From: Chloroflexota bacterium
GTDB taxonomy: Bacteria; Chloroflexota; Limnocylindria; Limnocylindrales; CSP1-4
DNA: 5,542 bases
Assembly (NCBI GenBank): GCA_013695505.1
Contig: JACDAH010000295.1
Span: 1 to 5,542 of the forward strand
Direction of reading: 5' to 3'
In this document: positions 1 to 4,618 of the stretch, piece by piece
Numbering within the stretch: position 1 is the first letter of the stretch
How the letters are laid out: each line of letters begins with the position of its first letter
Program-made: the position numbers and the translations under genes
The notes under the pieces: generated by a model
The model's input: only the letters and a program-made list of their open reading frames with translations
Told to the model about the DNA's origin: nothing
Databases searched by the model: none

Positions 1-274
1 GGCCGGTCCCGCGCTCGGCGGCAACCTCATCGTCCAGTCATCGCTCGTGACGAGCGCCTACACGGTCAAGAGCGCTTCCGCCTCGGCCAGCTGCGCGTCC
101 GGCCACGTGATGCTCAGTGGCGGTGGAGTGGTCACCACGACCGACACGCTCGACAAGGTCCGGCTCGTTGCCTCGTATCCAAGTGCGGCCGGGACCTGGA
201 CCGTGACTGGATCGGCACTCGTCGCGAGGACCAAGACCTGGTCGATTCGCGCCTACGTGGTCTGCTCCGCGTAA
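1..274 (+). CDS. C-terminal part of a probable exported/surface protein (5' end outside window)
   Basis: The reading frame is open from base 2 to the TAA at 272-274, so only the last 90 residues are visible; the GTG at 47 lies inside the protein and is unlikely to be the start. The visible part is rich in Ala, Ser, Thr, Val and Gly with very few charged residues. It has two cysteines about 57 residues apart (visible residues 31 and 88) that could form a disulfide. Between them lie a glycine cluster (LSGGGV, about 38-43), an ASYPS motif and a WTVTGSA strand, and the end is AYVVCSA. This Cys-x-x-Gly...GGG...SYPS...W-x-V...A-x-V-x-C layout resembles a small beta-rich C-terminal module I associate with secreted proteins of high-GC bacteria. 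That assignment is from memory and the function is unknown. No anchor or membrane segment is seen at the C-terminus. A strong hairpin follows 30 bases after the stop. Confidence 0.65.
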   Translation, partial: AGPALGGNLIVQSSLVTSAYTVKSASASASCASGHVMLSGGGVVTTTDTLDKVRLVASYPSAAGTWTVTGSALVARTKTWSIRAYVVCSA

Positions 275-278
275 GCAT

Positions 279-300
279 TCCCGATCGGGATCGACCGGTC
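279..300. repeat. Two adjacent short palindromes after the stop codon
   Basis: TCCCGATCGGGA at 279-290 is a perfect 12-base palindrome and GACCGGTC at 293-300 a perfect 8-base one. They sit between the stop codon at 274 and the hairpin at 305-336. They may be part of the transcript 3' end or a protein-binding site, but GC-rich DNA yields such palindromes by chance. Confidence 0.3.
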
Positions 301-304
301 ATCA

Positions 305-336
305 GGCGCCCCGTCGGCTTCGGTCGGCGGGGCGTC
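305..336 (+). terminator. Strong GC hairpin with UUCG tetraloop, probable terminator
   Basis: Bases 305-318 pair with 323-336 around a four-base UUCG loop (319-322) closed by a C-G pair, giving a stem of about 14 pairs that includes three G-U wobbles. The C(UUCG)G loop is known to be exceptionally stable and is common in intrinsic terminators. It begins 30 bases after the stop of the preceding partial gene, as expected for a 3' end. No run of T follows, so either termination is U-tract independent or the hairpin mainly protects the mRNA 3' end. The hairpin also argues against translation of the next gene beginning at the ATG at 340. Confidence 0.6.
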
Positions 337-423
337 GCCATGCGCGGGGCTCCTCGTCGGCCGCCGGTGACCGCCTCGTGGCTCGCGCTGGACGATCCCG
401 ATCTGCCGCTTCATCCTTCGGCC

Positions 424-774
424 ATGGCTTCGTACACCCTCAACGAGCGCGCCGTCGCGCACGCCCGTCGCCTGATCAAGGCCCGCCAGTACGTCCTCGA
501 CAGCAACTGGGGCGATGTCCAGCCGGGCGCCGACGACGAGAACGCATATCTCGACACGCATGCATGGGACGAGTTCGCCGAGTGGCACCTCGGCCTGACC
601 GATGGAGCCAACGATGAGACGAAGGCGCGCTACCCATTCGTGTCCGGCGACTTCCGGCGGATCCACCGCTCGGCGATCATCGCCTGCCAGTTCAGGGCGG
701 CCGAATGGCGCCACAAGACGATCGAGCTGGCCGCCCACGACCTACTTCAGCTGATCGACGAGACGAGCGCCTGA
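424..774 (+). CDS. Conserved hypothetical protein, 116 aa, small helical family
   Basis: I chose the ATG at 424, giving MASYTLNERAVAHARRLI. An in-frame ATG at 340 would add a Pro/Arg-rich, unconserved-looking 28-residue leader starting right after the terminator hairpin. No Shine-Dalgarno is visible before either start. The protein is soluble, with no signal peptide or membrane segment. Helix-like segments at about 6-22 and 82-114 flank a central part rich in Trp, Asp and His: NWGDVQP (28-34), the acidic stretch around 37-39, WHLGL (54-58), then KARYPF (67-72) and GDF-RR-IHR (75-82). From memory this matches a family of short conserved hypotheticals found widely in bacteria, with the pattern 'D-W-x-x-x-Q-P ... 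WHLG ... K-x-R-Y-x-F-x-x-G-D-F-x-x-x-H-R'. The biochemical role is not known to me. It is convergent with the next gene and probably monocistronic. Confidence 0.75.
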   Translation: MASYTLNERAVAHARRLIKARQYVLDSNWGDVQPGADDENAYLDTHAWDEFAEWHLGLTDGANDETKARYPFVSGDFRRIHRSAIIACQFRAAEWRHKTIELAAHDLLQLIDETSA

Positions 775-823
775 CGCCGGCGTCGTTCCGCCGCGACACC
801 GTTCGCGCCAGCCCTGCGGTTCG
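775..823. other. Short convergent intergenic region
   Basis: The stops of two convergent genes are separated by 49 bases. A perfect palindrome GACGCCGGCGTC (773-784) overlaps the stop of the plus-strand gene. It has no loop of its own and no T-run follows on either strand, so I do not call an intrinsic terminator. Nothing else is recognisable. Confidence 0.4.
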
Positions 824-1309
824 CTAGGTCGCCCTGGTGAAGTCCATCTCCCAGTTGGTTTCCCAGGTCTGCCCGCCGTCGGGCGAGAAGGCCTGCTCCC
901 AGCGTGGCGAGTCCGTGTCGGTCCGCGTCCAGCGGAAGCGCACGAGGATCGGGCGACCGTTGAAGGTCTCCTCCGCGAGGAATGTCCCGACGCCGCCCTC
1001 GAATCGGCCGACGACCGGCGTGTCGATCACGCCCGGGTTGCGGCCGTCGAGCCACCAGATCGACCACATCCCCGCGTTGGGGTTGTAGCTCCGAAGCGAC
1101 GCGGCGCGGTATCGGTCGCCGGGCAGGTCGAGGACGTTGTCGTCGACGTTGCCGGCGCCATTTAGGATCGGCCGCAGCTCGCTGGTCCCCTCGAACTCCT
1201 GCCATTCGTCGCTACCGGCGAGGCGGGTAACGAGGCGGCGATGGTGGACCGTCCAGCGGCCGTAGAGGAACTCCCAGTCGGCGATCCCAGCGAGGGTCGG
1301 GGCGGGCAT
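824..1309 (-). CDS. DUF1579-like conserved protein, 161 aa
   Basis: The start is the ATG at 1309 because a clear Shine-Dalgarno (GGAGGT, 1316-1321) precedes it by 6 bases; a longer frame to an ATG at 1372 would add 21 unlikely residues. The stop is TAG. The protein is soluble and predicted beta-rich, with eight or more Trp. Near the N-terminus is DWEFLYGRWTVHHRRL (11-26), a 'FL-x-G-x-W-x-V' signature typical of DUF1579 and similar lipocalin-like barrels. Then come GNVDDN (53-58), SYNP...WSIWWLDGR (74-90), PVVGRFEGGVGTF (98-110) and, near the end, WEQAFSPDGGQTWETNW. The SPDGG-x-TWETNW motif is seen in uncharacterised relatives. No catalytic residues can be assigned; a small-ligand carrier or enzyme of unknown substrate is possible. 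The gene follows the sigma gene on the same strand after 145 bases without an obvious terminator, so it may be co-transcribed or separately expressed. Confidence 0.72.
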   Translation of the reverse strand: MPAPTLAGIADWEFLYGRWTVHHRRLVTRLAGSDEWQEFEGTSELRPILNGAGNVDDNVLDLPGDRYRAASLRSYNPNAGMWSIWWLDGRNPGVIDTPVVGRFEGGVGTFLAEETFNGRPILVRFRWTRTDTDSPRWEQAFSPDGGQTWETNWEMDFTRAT

Positions 1310-1315
1310 GCTTGG

Positions 1316-1321
1316 ACCTCC
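1316..1321 (-). promoter_or_regulatory. Shine-Dalgarno of the DUF1579-like gene
   Basis: Read on the minus strand this is GGAGGT, 6 bases before the ATG at 1309. It decides the start against the upstream in-frame ATG at 1372. It is one of only two strong ribosome binding sites in the window. Confidence 0.75.
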
Positions 1322-1454
1322 AGGTCGAGACGGCGAGTCATGGCTCGGTCCCCATTCCGGAGCAACCGGCATGGAGAGGCACAGAACCGTCGGCCGAATG
1401 CTCGTCAGGGCGTCGGTTGGCAGGGAGTGGCTGGCGCGGAGCCGCCGGGGATGT

Positions 1455-2744
1455 TCAGGCCGTCGCCCGGCCGAGCTCCCCGACGCGCCCCTCGAGGAAG
1501 GTGCGCTCGGGCCCGTTGGCCGTGAGCTCGAGAGCCCGGCGATAGGCCGCCGCCGCCTCGGCTCGCCGCCCCAGACGGCGGAGCAGGTCCGCCCGCGTCG
1601 AGTGGAGATAGGGGTAGTCGTCGAGCTGGCCGCTCGCCGCGATCCGCTCGACGAGATCGAGACCGCTCGCCGGCCCGTCCGCCATCGCCACCGCGACCGC
1701 CCGATTCAGCTCGACCACCGGCGACGGTGCCATCTCGCCGAGGATCCGGTAGAGCGCGGCGATCTGGCCCCAGTCGGTCTCAGCGGCGGAAGGCGCCTCG
1801 TCGTGGAGGGCCGCGATCGCCGCCTGAAGCTGGTACGGCCCGACGCGACGCATCCGCATCGCCCGCTCGAGCAGGGCCTGACCTTCGGCGATTCGCTCGC
1901 GATCCCAATGTTCGCGATCCTGATCTTCGAGGAGGACCAGCTCGCCGGCCGGACCGGTCCGCGTCTCGCGCCTGGCGTCGTGGAGCAGCATCAAGGCGAG
2001 CAGGCCCATGACCTCCGGCTCGTCGGGCATGAGCGACCCGAGGACCCGCACGAGCCGGATGGCCTCGGCCGACAGCTCGCGCCGGATCAGACGATCGCCG
2101 GTGGACGCACCGTAGCCCTCGTTGAACACGAGGTACAGGACACGCAGCACGCCGTCGAGCCGCTCGGGCAGGGCGTGGCTGTCCGGAACGCGGTACGGAA
2201 TCCCCGCGTCCCGGATCTTGCGCTTCGCCCGCACGAGCCGCTGAGCCAGGGTTGCCTCCGGGACGAGGAAGGCGCGCGCGATCGCCGGAGTTGACAGCCC
2301 GCCCAGTGTCCGGAGCGTCAGGGCGACCCGGGCGTCCATCGCCAAGGCCGGGTGGCAGCAGGTGAAGATCAGCCGGAGCCGATCGTCCACGATCGGGCTC
2401 ATGGTTTCGGCGCCATCGAGCGCTGCGTCCGGATCGATCGCCGCGAGCTCCTCCTCGATCAGCGCCTGCCGGCCGAGGAGCTCCGCCTTCTCCGCGAGCA
2501 CCCGGCGGCGGCGGAGCCGGTCGATCGCCCGGTTTCGGGCCGTCGTCGTGATCCAGGCGCCGGGGTTGTCCGGCACACCCCGGACCGGCCATGTCTCGAG
2601 GGCCGTGATGAACGCCTCCTGGACGGCTTCCTCGGCGAGGTCGAAGTCGCCAAGGACGCGGATCAGGGTGGCGACCGCGCGACCCTGCTCCTCACGGAAC
2701 AGGCGGTCGACGACGGCGTGCGGATCCTCGGGCCGGATGAACAA
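1455..2744 (-). CDS. ECF42-type RNA polymerase sigma factor with C-terminal extension (SigJ/DUF6596-like), about 429 aa
   Basis: This is a sigma-70 family factor that directs RNA polymerase to a small regulon. Numbering is from TTG 2744. Region 2 covers about 13-81: DFDLAEEAVQEAFITALETWP (33-53), the characteristic GVPDNPGAWITTTARNRAIDRLRRRR (56-81), with the basic end consistent with -10 recognition. Region 4 covers about 118-180: RLIFTCCHPAL (124-134), then a helix-turn-helix around LSTPAIARAFLVPEATLAQRLVRAK (150-174). A helical extension of about 250 residues follows. It holds RVLYLVFNEGYGAS (201-214), MPDEPEVMGLLALMLLHDARRETR (239-262), an ELNRAVAVAMADGP motif and a TPR-like pair of helices near the end. 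Length and order match ECF42 factors, in which the extension is reported to be needed for activity. Both possible starts are TTG: 2825 would overlap the DGPF gene and add an Arg/Pro-rich leader, while 2744 lies 31 bases past that gene and begins at the expected point. No Shine-Dalgarno is seen, so translational coupling is likely. Confidence 0.93.
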   Translation of the reverse strand: MFIRPEDPHAVVDRLFREEQGRAVATLIRVLGDFDLAEEAVQEAFITALETWPVRGVPDNPGAWITTTARNRAIDRLRRRRVLAEKAELLGRQALIEEELAAIDPDAALDGAETMSPIVDDRLRLIFTCCHPALAMDARVALTLRTLGGLSTPAIARAFLVPEATLAQRLVRAKRKIRDAGIPYRVPDSHALPERLDGVLRVLYLVFNEGYGASTGDRLIRRELSAEAIRLVRVLGSLMPDEPEVMGLLALMLLHDARRETRTGPAGELVLLEDQDREHWDRERIAEGQALLERAMRMRRVGPYQLQAAIAALHDEAPSAAETDWGQIAALYRILGEMAPSPVVELNRAVAVAMADGPASGLDLVERIAASGQLDDYPYLHSTRADLLRRLGRRAEAAAAYRRALELTANGPERTFLEGRVGELGRATA

Positions 2745-2775
2745 CGGCGGGTGCGGGCGCGGCGATCGTCGGGCG

Positions 2776-3177
2776 TCAGCCCGCGGCGCCGACCTCGTGG
2801 CCGGTCTCGCCGGCCGCCATCGCAAACTCCGCCGGCAGCTCCCAGATCGGCCTGATCTCGATCGAGCCGACGCTGGCGGCGGGAATCTTCGCCGCGGTCT
2901 CGATCGCCTCGTCGAGATCGCGCGCCTCGATCAGGTAGAACCCACCGAGTGCTTCCTTCGTCTCGGCGAACGGGCCATCGGTCGCGACGATCTCGCCACC
3001 TTGCACGCGAACCGTCGTGGCGGTCGACGTCGGGGTGAGCGCCTCGCCGGCCTGGAGCAGGCCTCGCTCGCGGATCTCGCGGGTGAACGCCCCATATGCC
3101 GCATGCGAAGCCGCGGCTTCGTCGGCGGACGGCTCGACATCGGTTTCCCGGGTGTAGATCAACAGCAGGTAGCGCAT
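2776..3177 (-). CDS. YCII-related (DGPF) protein, 133 aa, partner of the ECF42 sigma factor
   Basis: The start is the ATG at 3177, giving MRYLLLIYTRET, preceded by GAGGAGGG (3183-3190). The longer frame to 3291 is rejected because it would run through the promoter and into the neighbouring gene. The protein is a single alpha-beta YCII-fold domain. It opens with the edge strand RYLLLIY (2-8), then a helix, RGLLQAGEAL (38-47), TVRVQGGEIVATDGPFAETKEALGGFYLIEA with the defining DGPF at 67-70 and the conserved GGFY at 78-81, and then a helix DLDEAIETAAKIP. A GSIEIRPIWE strand closes the fold. DGPF proteins are nearly always encoded beside ECF42 sigma factors. Their biochemical role, perhaps sensing or an enzyme acting on a small reactive compound, is not established. 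The sigma gene starts 31 bases downstream, so the two form an operon. An ECF42-type promoter lies upstream. Confidence 0.93.
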   Translation of the reverse strand: MRYLLLIYTRETDVEPSADEAAASHAAYGAFTREIRERGLLQAGEALTPTSTATTVRVQGGEIVATDGPFAETKEALGGFYLIEARDLDEAIETAAKIPAASVGSIEIRPIWELPAEFAMAAGETGHEVGAAG

Positions 3178-3182
3178 CGGTT

Positions 3183-3190
3183 CCCTCCTC
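3183..3190 (-). promoter_or_regulatory. Shine-Dalgarno of the DGPF gene
   Basis: On the minus strand this reads GAGGAGGG, 5 bases from its end to the ATG at 3177. It is a strong site that fixes the start at MRYLLLIY rather than the upstream in-frame codons. Confidence 0.8.
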
Positions 3191-3229
3191 GGTGCAGTCG
3201 GGCAAGCTCGGCGGCCCATCTGACCCAAC

Positions 3230-3256
3230 GACGAACGGTTCTTGTCGAGATCGACA
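3230..3256 (-). promoter_or_regulatory. Predicted ECF42-type autoregulatory promoter of the DGPF-sigma operon
   Basis: Read on the minus strand, TGTCGA (3251-3256) is followed by exactly 17 bases and then CGTC (3230-3233). The published ECF42 promoter consensus, as I recall it from work in Streptomyces venezuelae, is TGTCGA in the -35 region and CG(A/T)C in the -10 region, found upstream of ECF42 operons and driven by the sigma factor itself. Sequence, spacing, strand and position (about 50 bases before the DGPF ATG, leaving room for the Shine-Dalgarno) all agree. Transcription would start near 3220-3225. The -35 box abuts the stop codon (3257-3259) of the upstream gene, so the two genes need not share a transcript. 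Confidence 0.75.
3243..3256. repeat. Near-palindrome TGTCGA-GA-TCGACA overlapping the -35 box
   Basis: Two 6-base arms, TGTCGA and TCGACA, are separated by GA, so the ECF42 -35 hexamer occurs on both strands. On the plus strand no CG(A/T)C stands 16-17 bases downstream, so only the minus strand makes a full promoter. The symmetry could also be an operator site, or chance. Confidence 0.35.
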
Positions 3257-4429
3257 TCAGGAACGCGCACCGGCGACCGGTGGAGGGACATTCCGGCCTT
3301 GGGAGCTCGGCAGCGATGGTTCGGGCGGCGCGTCTGCCGTGCTCGCCACTGCTGCCGCGATCACGGACCCAAGCGCGGACAGGCTCTCTCCGAAGGACTG
3401 GTCGAGCATCGGCATGAGCATCGTGGCGATCGCCCGGTCCTTGGCCGATCGCGGCCGGCGCAGCCGAACCTCGACACGCGTGAGCCCATCGCCCAGGTCG
3501 TGGAAGAGGAACGAGCTGACGAGCTTCGGGACGTCGGGCATCGGCAGCTGCGAGCGATACGTCACGTGGTCGTACGGCTGCCAGTCGAGAACCTCCTCGA
3601 TGACGGCGTCCTTGCCGTGGATGCAGTGGTTGATCGTGCCGGTGCCGCGCCGGCCCGATGCGCTCAGCCGCTCTTCGACCCCGGTGACATGGCTCTGCCA
3701 CGCCGGCCGACGAATCGGCGACGTCACGTACTCCCAGACCAGTGCCGGCGGGGCCGCGAACGTCGCCTCGTACATCCTCGCCGTCTCGGACTCCGTGACG
3801 ACGTCGACGGCTCGCCGGAGCTCCGCCTCCCAGGCGGCGTGAAGGTCGCGAACCCAGCCGCCAATCTCACCCACGCCCTCGAATACCTCTCGGTGGGGTA
3901 CGAGCCCGGCGGCCGCGGGGTCGGCAAGGCCCATCGCCGCCAGGCACGCGTCGGTGAAGAGCGCGTAGGCACGAACGCCCGTCGCCTCCTCGAGATGGTT
4001 CTTCAGGAGCCGGTGGACGACGATCACATCGCTGCCGACGAGCTCCTCGCGCGACGCGACCCGCTGACGGATCACCTGGCCGTGGTGGGCGACCACCTTG
4101 AGATCGAGGTCCGGGACCAGGATGCAGGCGTTGCACTCGCAGCTCGATGCCTGGCCGACGTCGCGGAGTCGGCGACGGAAGGCGAAGTAGCAGCGCTCGA
4201 CCGTGTCCTGGAGGAGCTGGCCGTCGATAATCCCCGTGAAGGCGTAGGTGAATGCTGCGTCGCCCTCCAGCTTGGCGAGGCGGAAGGTCGGCCGGAGGGC
4301 CCCGACCACCGTGCCCATCAGGTCTGCCAGGATGTCCTGGGCGTGGTCCAACTCGGCACCGGCAAGGAAGCCGGTGTAGCCGGTGATGTCGGCGATGACG
4401 AGGCAGGCGGGTTCCGGTTGGCTGAGCAT
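3257..4429 (-). CDS. DUF2652 (class III cyclase-like) - SRPBCC fusion protein, 390 aa
   Basis: The protein starts at ATG 4429 without a well-placed Shine-Dalgarno; no earlier start in this frame was found. The N-terminal half (about 8-200) is DUF2652, a relative of class III nucleotidyl cyclases. CLVIADITGYTGFLA carries Asp14, and KLEGDAAFTYAF carries Asp57, both placed like the two metal-binding Asp of cyclases. Between them is the helix ELDHAQDILADLM (26-38). SCECNACILVPDLDLK (96-111) holds three close cysteines (97, 99, 102), followed by HHG (115-117). GSDVIVVHRLLKN (132-144) aligns with the cyclase 'G-x-x-V-N-x-A-x-R-L' segment, but the Asn appears to be Ile136 while Arg140 is kept. The C-terminal half (about 218-360) is an SRPBCC/polyketide-cyclase-like hydrophobic pocket domain: ARMYEATFAAPPALVWEYVTSP, then DWQPYDHVTYRS, then LTRVEVRLR. 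It is cytosolic with no membrane segment. The function is unknown; ligand binding coupled to a degenerate cyclase domain is my inference. It lies upstream of the DGPF gene but ends where that gene's promoter begins. Confidence 0.87.
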   Translation of the reverse strand: MLSQPEPACLVIADITGYTGFLAGAELDHAQDILADLMGTVVGALRPTFRLAKLEGDAAFTYAFTGIIDGQLLQDTVERCYFAFRRRLRDVGQASSCECNACILVPDLDLKVVAHHGQVIRQRVASREELVGSDVIVVHRLLKNHLEEATGVRAYALFTDACLAAMGLADPAAAGLVPHREVFEGVGEIGGWVRDLHAAWEAELRRAVDVVTESETARMYEATFAAPPALVWEYVTSPIRRPAWQSHVTGVEERLSASGRRGTGTINHCIHGKDAVIEEVLDWQPYDHVTYRSQLPMPDVPKLVSSFLFHDLGDGLTRVEVRLRRPRSAKDRAIATMLMPMLDQSFGESLSALGSVIAAAVASTADAPPEPSLPSSQGRNVPPPVAGARS

Positions 4430-4538
4430 CGTGGCTGTCCCGTGGGGCCTCCATGATCGTGGCTCGGGGCGCGCCTGTCACGGCCCGCGCCGATGATTCG
4501 CGATGGGGAGAGGATGAACGGGCGCGGCAGGCACGCCC

Positions 4539-4553
4539 GAGTCTGTCGGACTC
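4539..4553. repeat. Inverted repeat GAGTC-N5-GACTC, possible operator
   Basis: Two 5-base arms, GAGTC (4539-4543) and GACTC (4549-4553), flank TGTCG. The site is between divergent genes, where a dimeric regulator could bind, but the arms are short and only one copy is seen. Confidence 0.25.
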
Positions 4554-4606
4554 AGCGGCGCGGACCCGCTGCCCCTCTGCCGAACACCTCCCTTGCGAAC
4601 GGCCGT

Positions 4607-4612
4607 TAGCAT
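4607..4612 (+). promoter_or_regulatory. -10-like box TAGCAT placed for leaderless ligD transcription
   Basis: TAGCAT ends 6 bases before the ATG at 4619. If the A of the ATG is the transcription start, the box falls at -12 to -7, the standard -10 position. The absence of a Shine-Dalgarno before this ATG fits a leaderless mRNA. No good -35 hexamer is visible 16-18 bases upstream. Confidence 0.45.
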
Positions 4613-4618
4613 CGCAAC

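Larger units (their letters stand above)
4430..4618. other. Divergent intergenic region between the DUF2652 and ligD-like genes
   Basis: These 189 bases must hold both promoters. Toward ligD a -10-like TAGCAT lies at 4607-4612. Toward the DUF2652 gene I see no convincing -10/-35 pair. An inverted repeat GAGTC-5-GACTC lies at 4539-4553, near the middle. No TGTCGA box is present, so neither gene is an obvious ECF42 target. No small ORF or RNA is convincing. Confidence 0.45.

Noticed and set aside
340..423. Upstream ATG (340) as the start of the 116-residue hypothetical gene
   Set aside because: It follows the terminator hairpin by 3 bases, has no Shine-Dalgarno and would add a Pro/Arg-rich leader that does not resemble the rest of the protein.
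253..738. Minus-strand ORF (161 codons) opposite the 116-residue hypothetical gene
   Set aside because: It would read through the terminator hairpin and overlaps a plus-strand protein with a recognisable conserved pattern.
773..784. GACGCCGGCGTC palindrome as a terminator between convergent genes
   Set aside because: A perfect palindrome without a loop makes a poor hairpin, no T-run follows on either strand, and it overlaps a stop codon.
1021..1048. A second TGTCGA...CGTC pair, on the plus strand inside the DUF1579-like gene
   Set aside because: The spacer is 18 rather than 17 bases, it is antisense within a coding region and no gene starts downstream of it. It shows that such pairs can arise by chance here.
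1308..2294. Long plus-strand ORF (328 codons) opposite the sigma gene
   Set aside because: Its translation is Arg/Pro/Gly/His-rich low-complexity sequence with no recognisable domain, and the minus strand carries a clear sigma factor. It is a shadow frame of high-GC DNA.
3134..3139. TGTCGA on the minus strand within the DGPF gene (another such hexamer at 3471-3476 in the DUF2652 gene)
   Set aside because: Neither has CG(A/T)C about 17 bases downstream and both are inside genes, so they are probably coding coincidences.
2362..3417. Plus-strand ORF (351 codons) across the sigma and DGPF genes
   Set aside because: Its composition is Ser/Arg/Ala-rich without domains, and it spans two well-identified minus-strand genes and their promoter.
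3242..4456. Plus-strand ORF (404 codons) opposite the DUF2652-SRPBCC gene
   Set aside because: No domain is recognised, the composition is typical of an antisense frame, and it lies across a well-supported gene and promoter on the other strand.
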